A stretch of DNA of 64,000 nt from Atrichornis clamosus. Taxonomy: Eukaryota; Chordata; Aves; Passeriformes; Menuridae. The stretch's first letter is position 1; every line of letters begins with the position of its first letter. The notes beneath the pieces are model-generated. The model was not told the origin of the DNA and did not search any database. It was given only the letters and a program-made list of their open reading frames with translations. The stretch spans positions 106,839 to 170,838 of the forward strand of contig WBMZ01003492.1 in assembly GCA_013400975.1 (NCBI GenBank). The letters run 5' to 3'. The position numbers and the translations under genes were made by a program. Of this stretch, positions 45,355 through 58,100 are shown piece after piece.

Positions 45355-48300
45355 ATAAAGATTGTTGCAATTGAGTTTTGTTATTTATGTTTAAAATTTT
45401 TTCCTCCAGTCAGGTATACAAAATGATCTTTACATCAATGATGATTGGATGAGACATTGCATGCCTTGTAAATTTTTCATTAATAAAAAAATATGTTTTT
45501 TTATATCTGAATACATATATTACATACTACAGTGCTTGCTTAGCATTCTGTTTTGACTATTTTTCTGATTTCACAAATTTTACATTTCTGTTAAATATTT
45601 CAACTCTAATAATCAAAGTGCTACAGAAAATTTATTTGGTATGATTACAGACAGCCAGAAGAGTTTTTTAAGTTATGACTTTATAGGTCTTCTTTTCATC
45701 ACTATTACGTTTAGGTCTTTTCAGGCATTGATACTCAGACACAGCGTGCACTTCAGTCAGCTTCTGTGATTGGTCATATTTACTAATACTGAAACACCCA
45801 TGTTCTGCTTTTGCTAAATGGTTCTTGATAAAAGGATAACAAACCTGTTGACACATTTCTGTGTCTTTAGGTAGAAGTATGTTTGCTTTATTGCTGGAGT
45901 CAAAGGGTTTTCCAAGGCAAAGTCATTAGTTTGCTTTTCTTTGCATATATATATGTATATGTATAAATTTCAGAGGATTTTTCTCCTACACTTCTTTGCA
46001 AGTTTCTTGCCATGATACCTTATCAGCTTTCTAACAAAACATTTACTTTCACATATAGGTGACTCTAAAGTTCATGAATTATTGTTTACTTTTGGATTAA
46101 AAACCCAGATGTACAAAGCAAAAAGCGCCCACCCAGTAATGTGTAGCAAAGGCTCTTAAGCTTCAGAAATCATTACACTTCTTATTTTGTCACAGATTTT
46201 GTAATCACTTCACTCAAAAAACCCAAACAAACAAACGAAAAAGTCCCAAAAACTATTTCATATATATTCTAAATAAACATAAAACTATTTGCCTGTTACT
46301 ATTATTTGCTTTTGCCAAGAATATGGTAGCACTGCAATCTTTGCTACCATTAATATGTACTACAATTTACATCATGAAGTTACAGAAAAGGACATAAAAA
46401 ATTATCTTTAATTTCAATTAAAGTCAAAACTTTTGTGTAGTAACTGATAGAATAATATATATCTAGGGGTTTCTAAAGAGTAATTTGTCTCCATTAAAGG
46501 AAACTCCAGAAGCTTTTCACTTTGTGGAGCTGAACAATGAACTGGTGATGAAGTTATATCTGATGATTTTCTTGGCAAGTCACTAAAGACATTATCCTCC
46601 TACCTGCATCAGAATTAGCTATTTGAAAGGATTGATAAATTTTGCAGTCTGACTTCTTGAATAAACATGATCTTAAGTGAAATTGCAACTTCCTTTGTTT
46701 TTTCACAAAAAAAGAAAAAAATTGTTAAAAAAATATAAGACCACAGATAATTTGCAAATGTTTGATCATATAGAGGTAATTCTATACTTAAAAATATGTT
46801 GAGCATTTAATTTCAATAAGAATTAAAGTGCCTAGGTTTGACTTTAATACCTAGTTAACTTTTGAATTTGCAAACATTGCTAATTCTGGAAGCACCGAAT
46901 TTTCAGATATTGCTTTGGTGATTCTTTCAAGACTTCCTAACCTAGGAAGGGATTTATCTAATAAAATGTAGATATCCACATATAAGTGCTAATATGCACT
47001 TACAGGTATTAATTAATCTCATCCAGAAATTGGCTTCTAAAATATAGCAGATTAATCATTCTGTAGGAGTGTCTGCCTATGACTATGGTAACAATTTCAG
47101 ATGTGCATATCTGTGGGCTGAGTGTAATTGTTCATACAAAAGCATCTAATATCTTTTGAGATTAATCAGCACAACCCTCCTGAGAGAGGCTTTCTGTAGA
47201 ATCTATGCCAAATCTATCAGCCTTATGTGGCTGTCTCAGAGCATTAAAAGGAGCTAGAATGGCTCTCTACAATGTATATTTCATGTAAGTTCCCATATTA
47301 GAAATCCTAAATTAGGTTTCTAATCATGAGCTAAGCCTCAGCCTCCCACTTACTGATTTTATCAGTACAAAGAATGGATTTTAGAGAAAAAAATCAAGTG
47401 ATCACATAGAAATATCTACTTCTAGTTCAAGGTGAACTGAAAATTTGACTAAACTTGCTCACATAAAGGTACCTACACATGGCCAACACTTCTGTATAAC
47501 CTTTAGGCTGAATTACATCATCCGACTGGATACAATCCCTAAATATAAACATTTAGTGCCATTTGTTATCCTTTATTCCAGCTGGTATCTCAGAAGAATA
47601 TAAGTCTCTTGCAGGTCCTGCTTCTTCTCTATTGAACTTATATATATGTTCAGATACATTTTACATCTCAGATAAAACTGGATAGAAAAGATTAGGCAGA
47701 TGAACACATATGACTTAGATATTATGATGTCAGATAAGAGACATCTGGGCTTATACAGGAGTTGATGGGAAGAGGGGATTATTTTACTGCTATATGGAGA
47801 GACGTGTGTGATTCTTGACCCCATAACTCCTATCTGGGAAGATTTAGTGCTTCTCATTTATCAATCATGTATTCTGTAAAGACAGTAGGAAATTCTGCTT
47901 CTCCGAATATATGAATAATGTCAGATTTATTGGTATCCAGAAATATCTCTCCATTCTCTGAAGTTTGTAACCAAATATTCTGAGAGAGGCTTGTGACAGA
48001 GTGACAGGGAAAAATTCAAAAATTTTTAGCTGTGAAAGAACATGTTAAAGAAGTTGGAGTCAGTGTTTAGACGTGCCTTATAAAAAAAAGTAAAGGAATC
48101 AGAGTGCACTGGCTCACCTCAGGCAAATTTTCAGAGGTGTAAAGAAAACACTTAATTGTGATGGTGTTGTTTTCTGTTCTTCCTAATGAAAATGAAACAT
48201 CAGAGAGAAATAAAAGTAATTTTCTGTAGTTCATTGATGAACCACTTTACTGGCAGGGAAGCGGGAAGATCCTAGATCTTGATTCATAGTCATGCTACTG

Positions 48301-49362
48301 TTCATGTGCTTCAAGTCTTTTAAATTTTTTTCCCTAGGAAAAATTTATACAAATACCTGAAACATAATTAAAATACAGGTAATTCCTTAGATCTTTCAGG
48401 ATTTAATCCATGTCTCTTACTCCTCTTTCAACTTATTTTTTAATAAATGATACATTGTTTACCTCATGATGGTTTGGCTTCAACAACAGGGAGAGAAAGA
48501 TTACCACTTAGCAAAAAATTATACTAACATACTTGGAAACTAAGTCCTGGTTTACAAACTTCTTTGTTTTAGTACTCAGATCTCCTACAATCTTAACTGA
48601 TATTCTCATCATTACATTACTATGCAAAAGGCAGAAAGCAACACTATTGACCATATTTCAAAATTAAAAATCTCTCCAGATACTGTGACTGAGGCATAAT
48701 TGAATATACAATATGAGGGGAAATTAGTTATGTAAATGCCCTGAGTAGACAATAGTCTGTCCAGGAAACCTGTGCTATCAGCAGCAGCAAAGGCAGAGCA
48801 GACAAAGGATTCTATATCTTTTCTGAAGTTGATTGTTAAAAAAATTTCTGGTAATCTAACACTCAGTACTGTGATCATTTTTTCCTTGTTCTTTCTCTGT
48901 TTATTTCTTTTTTAAACAGCAATTTATGGAAAAAAATGATTTAATCTGCAGATGAAAGTGGATCAGAATATATCCTAAATCTAAACTCCACAGAGTTTTG
49001 TATAGCCATGGTTATAGGGGAGGGAACAGCATTATGCACAGTTCTCATGACCTAGCCTGCAAGTTATATTAATTCCATATCTAGAAAACAAGATGTAAAC
49101 CACACAGAAGCTTATGTGTTCAGTATAGGCTTTTCTTTGCCATGCAGACACTGGTGGAAAAAGGAAGTGTTGTTTTTGGATGTGTCTCAGGATGGTTCTG
49201 AGGTAATAGAAGAGCCAGATAGGAGACATTTCTACTACAACTTCTAATATTTGGTTTAGACAGGCATCAATTCAGTGATATTTAACAGAAAAGTAATTTG
49301 AAGGTCTTCCAGAATCAAACATTTGAGGGTCAGAGAATGAATTTCATGACCATTGACTACTA

Positions 49363-49391
49363 TAAATAAATAAATAAACAAATAAATAAAT
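49363..49391. repeat. (AAAT)n microsatellite
   Basis: About seven AAAT units, interrupted by one AAAC. Confidence 0.95.
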
Positions 49392-49464
49392 GTTCTAATC
49401 CAAGGTGAGTTTAAATGTTAACTGAGTGCTTGTGAGAGAAATATAAATGCAGGTGCTTGCTTCC

Positions 49465-49482
49465 TTTTTTTTTTTTTTTTTT
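49465..49482. repeat. T18 homopolymer
   Basis: Uninterrupted run of 18 T between CTTCC and AATCTAG. Confidence 0.95.
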
Positions 49483-50809
49483 AATCTAGAATATCCTTTA
49501 CCCTAAAATCAATTTAGTCATATAGGCCAAATACTCTGAAACAAATTTTACATTTACTTATAGGTTAAAGTAAAAATCAGCATATGGATGGAGTAGGCTT
49601 TATTATTCATGGTTGCTGTTCCTTAATTCTCCTTTAATTAATTGGGTTCTGAACAGTCCTTTAGAAATGTAATGCATTTTTTCATTATCAGTTTCACTAC
49701 CATTGCTTACAATGATGATTATATATTTATACATTAATACAAATATTCCACTGATTTTTCTTCCACCATATTTCTGAGAGAGCAAAACTTATTAAACTAA
49801 TACATAATGCTCAATGAAATACTTCTGTTCTTCTGTTTACACTTATGTACCCAATTTTATATCCAGGTAAGTGTTTACCGATTTCAATTGTTGCCTATCG
49901 GATTAGATTGGGAATATATATGGAATTATTTAGGACATGGTATATATTGCCTGATAAATCAAGCTAAAATTCTTCGACACAGTCATAGATGACTTATTAA
50001 AAATTCAAAAAATTTTGCCAACATATTCAATTCTTATAATTAAGAAAATATATCATTAACCCTGTGTTTAGACCTCAGTCTTTCTTCAGAAAAATTTCTG
50101 AAAAATTGTATTTCAGATTTCATATAATAATCTCCAAAATTCTTTCATGATTTGCTACTCTGCTTAGAGAAATATTTTGCTGATAATTGTTCTTGATTAG
50201 CAGTCTGTTCTGTATGTTTAGGAATTTCTGTTTGTTTGCTTATGTACTTATTTTTTAGCAGTTATTTTATGCAACAGACTGACATGGGAACTGTTGAAGA
50301 AAAGAATTGGAATTTGCATTGTAAGTGTGTCAATAACCAGTTTCAGATATCTACTGCATTGACTAAAATAAAAGATAGGTTACTACGAAAAAAAAGCCTG
50401 CAAAAACACTTCTTATTTTCTTTAATTTTTTTGAAAAAAGATAGACAGAATATAGTTCATATTAGTGTCAAGGTCAGATTTTATTTGATTACTTTCAGAA
50501 TTAATTTGATCATTTTGTAGTTTGAACTTATTTACCTGTTGATTCAGTCTTTAATATGAACTAATTTTGACTTCAGTACTATTACATCTATAATTAACGT
50601 AATAAAGTTATAGTAGACCACAATGATCATGTTTCCTCTGGTGTGTTTTTCTATCAGATCCTTTTTATTAAAATCCATAAACAAACCTGTGCTCTGAGTT
50701 CTAATGAAAGCTCAGAGGCAAACAAGACATCCTAAAGCCATTTCATTTGACTTGTTGATTTGTATCTCAATATTAAATCTACAAGAAGATTTAATATGGT
50801 AGTAATCAC

Positions 50810-51180
50810 ATACAACACTGTACTCAGGGATCCTTTGAGGACTGTTAGGAGGAGGCAGGATCCACCTGGCCAAGAAGGAACAAAGCATTTTTGCCAACAG
50901 GTCAACTCATATGGGGAGGACATCTTCGAAGTAGGAACGATACAGATAGGAGATGACAACCCATACAGTAGGGACTGGCAAACACAGGCTCAGGGTAGTG
51001 TGGGCAAGAGTAACTTTGTATTGAGCAAAATAAGGCTGAAGGGAGCCTACCTTAAGTGAATCTGTATAAATAAGGTAGTGCTGATGACGGCAGGGGCTCT
51101 CACACTCTTTCTGGGAACTCATCACCACTGCACTCCTCTCTGAAATGCCTGTGTACCCATACACAACACATAGGGAACAT
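50810..51180. other. GC-richer unassigned DNA, possible ERV part
   Basis: Less AT-rich than its flanks and next to the LTR-like unit at 51181-51480. A TATAAATA box-like string lies at about 51065. It could be internal ERV sequence or a second decayed LTR. No protein motif is visible in the short frames. Confidence 0.3.
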
Positions 51181-51480
51181 GGAATTAGGAATTAGATATC
51201 TGGGAATAGTTGCAGGGCTATGACCTCACTGGGATTACAGGGATGGATATAGAATTTTTACAAAGGACAGGCAGAAAGGCAGCAGGGAAACAAGCCCTTT
51301 ATTGAGAAAAAACTGAGAATGCATGAACTTTATATAGGGATGGAATGGTAAACCAGGTAAAATTTATAGGTCAGGATTAGTGCACAGACTAATGTGGGAT
51401 CCATCATGGTGGGAGTCTGCTAAAGACTGCCTGCTCAGGAAGAAGTCTCACTTTCACAACACCTGATCCTCTCCAACATC
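51181..51480 (-). mobile_element. LTR-like unit with TATA box and AATAAA
   Basis: Read on the minus strand, a start-like TGTTGGAGAGGATC (about 51475) leads to a TATA box CCTATATAAAG (about 51330-51340). AATAAAGGGCTTG follows about 35 bases later (about 51290-51305), then a pyrimidine-rich stretch. A promoter and a polyadenylation signal so close together are typical of LTRs with a short R region, such as avian ERVK-like types. Exact ends and target duplication were not found, and the family is unknown. Confidence 0.5.
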
Positions 51481-52649
51481 ACAGTTTTGGAAACAGTCAC
51501 ATTCTGCACATATCCACTTTGAGAATCTGCCTTCCTTTCTGATAGATCCAGCAACAAGTTGGTCTCCTATATATTTGTCTTTCAGCTTTAGAAGAAAGAA
51601 TGCAGACACACCAATGCTATTTCAGCCACTTAAAAAGTGTGATTATCAAGCCTTTCTCTACTGAAGGATACCATTTTGCGCTATTTTATTATGCTTACAT
51701 ATTCTTTGCTCCTTCCCCTTGTTGTTTAAATTAACATCTTCCACTATTTCCTCTTCTTTTTTTCAAGTTTCTTCGAATTCTTTCATTGTTTTCTATTCTC
51801 CATTGAGATATGAAGGACAGCGTTCATATCTTGAAGGATTTCCAAGTTATTTACTCAAATTTTAGGGCTTTTTGCCTTTGTATTGAATTCTTTGCATCTT
51901 TCTTTCAGTTAGAGTATTTTCTCTTTTTGTTTGTTTATTCTGTTTTAATAACATTGAAGGTTTTACATGTGTTCTACAAGGTTATGAACGAAACAGTTCA
52001 CGATATACTGCTTTTAGTTCTGTCAAGATTTATTGTGAGGGGGTGTTTTGTTTGTTTTATTTTGACAACAGTGATAAACTCTGAAAGCCAACTTGTCTTA
52101 ATTGACATAAAACTTCCTGGCTGAATTATAAGTTGTTGACTTGAAAGTGTGAAATGCATTCTTATAAAGGCCACAGTGACCTTTTGTCTCTCATTCAATA
52201 AGGAATCAAAATGCAACATTTTAGTAAGGTCAGCTCAGTTGCTAAGGCACATACTTTCAACAAGAAAATTTATTTCATATAATTTCATAGGGCAATATTC
52301 AAACATGGTTACTCAAATTTCTACATGTTTGTTCTGCTGTGATTGAACAAGGGCAATTTGTTCCTGGCTGGCTCTCCCTACAGCAAGACAATCATTTGTC
52401 TGTGTTGGCATTTATTGTTCTAGAGTCTAATATTTGCTTTACTTTAAGGAATAGGTAGTAGCTTTTTATTTGATTTTATGAGGAATAAATTGTGAGATTC
52501 AGGGAATAAATTAATAATGATTTGGCAATTTACTCTTTTTAAATGATGGCACCTTAAAAAATATTTGGAATATCCAGTCCACTAAACTAGCTGTTTATTT
52601 TGGAAAATACTGTTTTAATGTGGTGTGTTTTAGTCCATTCATGAAAGAC
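51481..52649. other. AT-rich unique DNA, no gene seen
   Basis: No element recognised. The frame 51810-52124 (104 codons) has no domain and a composition typical of T-rich DNA. Confidence 0.55.
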
Positions 52650-52847
52650 TTTGTATCCCCTCCCAACTTCTTGTGCATCCCCAGTCTACTCAGTGAAGGA
52701 GGCAGAGCAGGAAAAATGCAGACGTAGTTCGGCAATAACAAAAACTCTGCTATTGTTATTGACCCTGTTTTACTAATGTATCCAAAACACAACCCCATAC
52801 AGGCTGCAGTGAAGAAAACTGACTCCATCTCAGTCGTACCTAGTACA
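52650..52847 (-). mobile_element. Partial ERV LTR, second family, minus strand
   Basis: On the plus strand TCCCAACTTCTTGTGCATCC, ATCCAAAACACAACCCCAT and CTCCATCTCAGTCGTACC follow the complement of the 5' part of an abundant avian ERV LTR. In intact form that LTR starts with a TGTCCTGGTTT-like sequence on the sense strand; here the corresponding end is at about 52847. Only about 200 bp remain. It is the same family as 54615-55103. Confidence 0.8.
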
Positions 52848-54614
52848 CCAGTTCACTTAAAGTAGGCATGAAGATTGAGACTAAGCTGCAAAAGCATAAG
52901 CATGCAGGGAAACTTAAAATATCTGAGCTCATCCTGAGTGACCTTCTATGTGCTGTTTAGAATGCTGAGTGCGTCTCTGAGGCTCTCATCTAGTGCTGTG
53001 CAGATAACTTTGATATTTTATAATATCTGAAATTTCACCAGATGCATGTTAGGCAATTTGATCCAGCTGCAAGTGCCCATTTATTAGGTTGATCATGAGG
53101 TGCTTTCAGAGCACTCCAGAAAGACATTAGAAAGGTGAGTCACAGACCTTGCTTCCTAGGCATCCCTCTACATCCTTTGTTTATCGATTGGTTGTAAGTG
53201 CTCTGCAGACCTAGTTACATGTAGGTGGGGGCTTTCAGTTACGAGAAGAATATAGCTGTGTTAATGAAGTGACCCTCACTGTAACTAAAACTTTAATATT
53301 AGTAACTTAATCATGATGACTTTCTTTTTTATTATTTCCTTTTAAAAATATGACCTCATTCGGAAAATCAATGCATAACTTTTATTAAATCCAGGTGTCA
53401 TTTCAGGGGTTTTTTTTCTGGTTTATAATCTATGTTTCCTTACAGAAATGATTCAGTTTGCCTTCAAATTTTTATTTTAGGAAGAAGAATATTAAACTTA
53501 ATTTTTGTGCACTTGGTTAAAATGATGCTGTACCATATGCTCAGTGTATGTAAAGTTCAGACAACATCATTTTAATTTTAGTGTCTATTATTATTATTAC
53601 TCTGTGTCAGACTTAAGAATACAAGAAAAAACCAGACTTATTCACTATAGAAAAATAACATGGAAGAAAAATCTACTGAATTTCTTGTGCTATGATTTTA
53701 CAATTGAAAAAAATATTTTGCATCCAGTCAATATTGAGAATATTTTATTTCAGCTTAGGAATTATGTTTTTTTCCTTAAGCTCTGATTTATACCTAGTGA
53801 AAACACTAAGTAAAAACCAAAATATCTGTGAGGTAATTCTGCTTCCTTGAGTCCAGTTTGATTAAGAGCAATGGGGAAAAAAACAAAGAATGTAGACAGG
53901 AATTAAAGGTTTTGAGTATTTTATATAGTTAGGGATTCATGTAAAGATTCCTTCCTTTTAGTTAAATGAAAAATAATGAAGACTATAGGAATAAAATCAC
54001 AATATATCTGAGTGAACAGAGTGTCTTGATACAACACGAACTTTTTTACTTTCCACTTTTTTGAAGATGAACGGTTTACAGATGAAGACACGATTGCTAG
54101 TTCAGGCTGGTCTTTGGATCCTGGACTTCGTATGTACTAGATACATATGACTGAGAAATGAATCATTAGGTCTATTACTCTAGCTGATAAAAATGCAAGG
54201 ATGTGGACTCAGACACAAATGTCATTAGCTGTTACTTTCTAGCAACCTCAGTAGGAATTAAGATAATAATGGCAAATTAAACAAATGAATAAATAAATAT
54301 AACAGAGAAGCAGTAGAAATTAGTGTAATTAACTTCCTTGGATGGAATTTAGAAGTCTGATTTACATCTCTAGGAGTACCTGAGGCCTTCAGAAGTTGCT
54401 TTCTATAAGTTGCTTGTAAGAGCTATTTCTGAAATCCAATTCTTATCTCAGGTGTGTTGGGATTCTTCGGTACAAACATCATTGGAAGCAACCAGACTAG
54501 TCCATGACAGGTTTACTATCCTTCATTCTCTTCTTTCTTTCCCCAATATCAACTCTGAGGTACATTCTCTTGGATCTTCTTAGGAGTTCTTCATCTGTGG
54601 AGCAAGCAAAGGAG
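52848..54614. other. AT-rich unique DNA, no gene seen
   Basis: Lies between the two LTR copies of the second family. No internal ERV coding sequence is visible, so they do not look like the two ends of one provirus. Confidence 0.6.
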
Positions 54615-55103
54615 AAGGTTTGTGGTATAGTACCCACATGGACATTTGCTCATTCACCTACCCACAGTGGGATGAGGGAGGAAACAGGAAGACTGAAAAT
54701 GAGAAAACTCATGGGTTGAGATAAAGACAATTCAAGAAGTGAAAGAAAATGAAAAAAAGAAACACCAAAGTAATGATGCAAATGTAATTACTCACTTCCT
54801 CCCAAAAGCAGAGTGTTACCCAGCCAGTCTCTGAGCAACAGCTACCTGGGAAGACAAACACACTCCATTCCCTTTTTTTTGCTAGGTATGATGCTATATG
54901 GCATGGCATACCCTCTAGAAGAGGTTAGTGTGAGAAACTGAGAAAGTTTTGATGTTATGAAAGCACATATTAATAATATTAATTTAATTATAGTAACAAA
55001 GCATTGGTGTATTATCATGAGAATTTCAGTCATAAATCTAAAGCATAACATAATGCAGGTTGCTATGAGGAAAGTTAACTCTATCCAAGCGAGACCCAGC
55101 ACA
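54615..55103 (-). mobile_element. ERV solo LTR, second family, minus strand
   Basis: The plus strand is the complement of the whole LTR in degraded form. The left end has CCCACAGTGGGATGAGGG and AAACTCATGGGTTGAGATAA. The middle has ATGCTATATGGCATGGCATACC, the counterpart of the segment next to the family's promoter. The right part has TGGTGTATTATCATGAG, TAAATCTAAAGCATAACA and GTTAACTCTATCCAAG. The sense-strand 5' end is near 55103. The stretch that normally holds the TATA box (about 54870-54890) is replaced by a T run, so its promoter is probably lost. Confidence 0.85.
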
Positions 55104-58100
55104 GTTTGAAATCTCTATTCTCCTAAATCTGCAGAAATTTTAATGGAAGTAGAATATTTCTCGCATCAGTCATTCTTGCCATTTTTGAGCTGATTTTTTT
55201 AAACGTTAAGTGGCCATAGAGCTCTGACTTGCAGGGCTAGATGAACTGCAAGCATGAGTCCTGACCAATGAAATAGGAAACTGCTTTCTAGATTGTTACA
55301 TTTTCACTACTTAACGTATGTGCATAAATAGTCCTACCAAGACTGTTTCCTACAATGCTATTTACTGGCTGCTTAATATAAGCGCAAAAATAGCACTAGG
55401 AAGAAAATAAATTAATAAGGATTAGAGTGTTTTTAGTCCAAATTAGACTACTAATCAGCAGGAAATGTGAAATTCTGGACTTGGAGGCACCATAATTCAT
55501 TTGGCTATGAAGATGGAAATTCTACTTTCTGATCTAAAGACTGCTTATTTATTCCTTGCTATACTTTTTTAAAAAATCAAATGTTATAGAAGGAAAGAAC
55601 AAGATCAAGGACTTTTTATATTTTCAGAAGAATGCCAGAATCATTAGGCTGTAGGGTCACTTTCTCTTTTATTTGATGTCCCTTGAACCATTAATTTTTC
55701 ATACTTTGTAACTCATAGCTGAGAAACCACAAGGAAATTGAAGCATCACTCCTTACACTAATATAGTATTCAACAGAGCATCAGCCAGAGACTAGAGAGA
55801 AACTTTTCAGGTGCACATTGTGAGACAAGTGAATTTAACTTCTTAATCATTGAACTATTAAATAAACTTTGAAAAAGGTAGAAATGATTGAAATCAACCT
55901 TTTTAAACACAGCTGACTTACATCAATATATATTCTGTAGATTATTACACCTGGTTTCTCATTGATCCCTATTTTAATGTACTAGGAAATTGCATCCCAG
56001 TATTAGCAGTTCTACTAACTGAGCATGTTGGAGCTACATGGCTTAAGGTATTTGAATTAAATCTTTTCTTTTGGAGTTGGAATCCAAAATATATTTGTTC
56101 AAGAATTGTATATCTATTCTTATATCCAAAGCTGGATATCTGGTGCTATTTGATATTTCAGTGGTTATTCTCCTGAAACTCCAGCTGCCAATCTGGAAGT
56201 TCGTATGTCTTCCATGTCATAATTTTTAGCCTCCTGCAGTCATCTCAAATATACTGGGGTTTTTCATACATCATTATGAGGTACGTAAGGCAAACCATGA
56301 AGAACAGAAAGATAAGAAAGGAAGCTATGCTGTATTCCATTGTAAATTATATGACAAAATTATTTCCTGCATGTTGACTTATCATTTTCGCACCTGCAGA
56401 GTTTTTTTATCCAAACTCCAGTATAATACTGCCACACTGTATAGCTATTTGCACCTAAGTCTTTGTATTTGCCAGAAATCATGCAGGAAGTCCTTAAACT
56501 GTAGCATGTAAAATGAGATGAGATACCTATGAACTCTACCCACCCTTATGGGGAGGCTTATGAATTCCACCCTTATGTTCCAGTTAACATCAAAAGAGGA
56601 AAATAAGCACTTACACGTTTAATTTCATTAGGGACACTGAAAGTTAAATCAGCTTAATGCTGCACTAAAGGCTCTCTATTACTACTATAGCGGCAGAACT
56701 ATATCACATTTTAATACTTAGAAAGCATTCAACATGTTTGTAGAAAATAAACACATTACTCTCAGTCTTTACATTAATGTTCATGGAGTGAAACTTGTTC
56801 AACCAGTCAGAGATGTACAAAAATTTCACACTAACTCATTATAACTAATATGAAAACTCTTTGGTTTTTTGGGGGGGGATCATTTGTTTGTAATTCAAGT
56901 AAAGACCAAGATGATTTGATATGTAGAAAACATTAAAGGCATTCATCATGGGATACAAAGCAGGTTTTGTTTGCCCGTATGTTTGCCACTAAAAGATTCC
57001 ACAACCCAGTACAGCAAAGTTTCCAGATCTTCTCTACAAGCTTAAAAGATAAAAATCTGCCTGAAATTTTCTGCCTGCATCATTCCATGTTTGCCAATTT
57101 TTTATTTATTTTTTTAATCATAGTACTTACACATTTTCCTGGGGAACATATTTTATAGGAATAATGCCTTCCAGACCTAGGAAAGATTGAACTCTGAATT
57201 CTCTTTGGACAATTGCAGAGTGCAATTGTTTTTTTATGTTGTGAAAGAATTTTTTTTTTACCAATTGCTAAAGCCTTCAAAGCTCAATTTTATTCTTTCA
57301 CTGACCCAGAGGTATGAACCAAAAAAGATCTGCCTTGGCCTTTGACTTTGTACGGGTTGGCCCAGAAGAGACCTGAAGCTCTTAGTGTATATATCTCTTT
57401 AGTTTAGCTCCTTTTAAGGAAAGTTTTGCAGTTCATTATGACAGTTGCTAACTCAGTTTTCATGTGTTATCAAAAAGATAATAGTAAGATAAGTTAAATC
57501 TTTACATTTCCTAGTTGCTGGAGATGACACTGTCGCTTTCCAAACAGCTGTCCTTGGCAGGAAACGTTAAATGCCTCACCCTAAGTATGCTGACACTATT
57601 CTGAATAAATATGTTTCTAGAGTTGGTTTATCATCTAAAAATTAAATACAGGATACATGGCATGATTGTGGAGATGATTGAGTGATTTATAATTTTCAAA
57701 TATATTGGAAAAGGAATAGAAGAAGTGACCATTAGCTCTCTCCACATAAGGACCTCAATAAAGGCTATACACTCAACTGGACATATATGAACTGTATTTT
57801 TTTGGTTCACGTAGTGTATAGGAACATACTGTATTTTTGTATTGCTGTTCAGAGTGGTTGGTTGTTTTTTTTTTTAATTTCAAACCCAGTTATTTGTGGA
57901 GTGCCTGAAAATGTAGAATAAAATTGGCAGTATAATTCAGTATACTGCTTTCCTCTTCACAGTAAATGCCTGTATTCTTGCCAGATGCTGTTGTGGTGTT
58001 TCAGGCTCTTTTCACTCTTATTTTTTTATCATGTGTTAATAGAAGAAACTGCTTATATGGGATACTTTATTCAAAACAGAAATTGCATAAAGAAATAAAA

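Larger units (their letters stand above)
41605..50809. other. Long AT-rich unique stretch, no gene seen
   Basis: About 9 kb without a recognised transposon or exon. It contains a degenerate 35-bp duplication (45285-45354), a TA/TG-alternating run (about 45944-45966), a small A/C tract (about 46215-46245), an (AAAT)n run (49363-49391) and T18 at 49465-49482. Short frames on both strands show no domain. Confidence 0.6.

Noticed and set aside
52650..55103. One provirus with two LTRs of the second family
   Set aside because: Both LTRs face the same way, but the first is only a 5' fragment and the roughly 1.8 kb between them shows no gag, pol or env motif.
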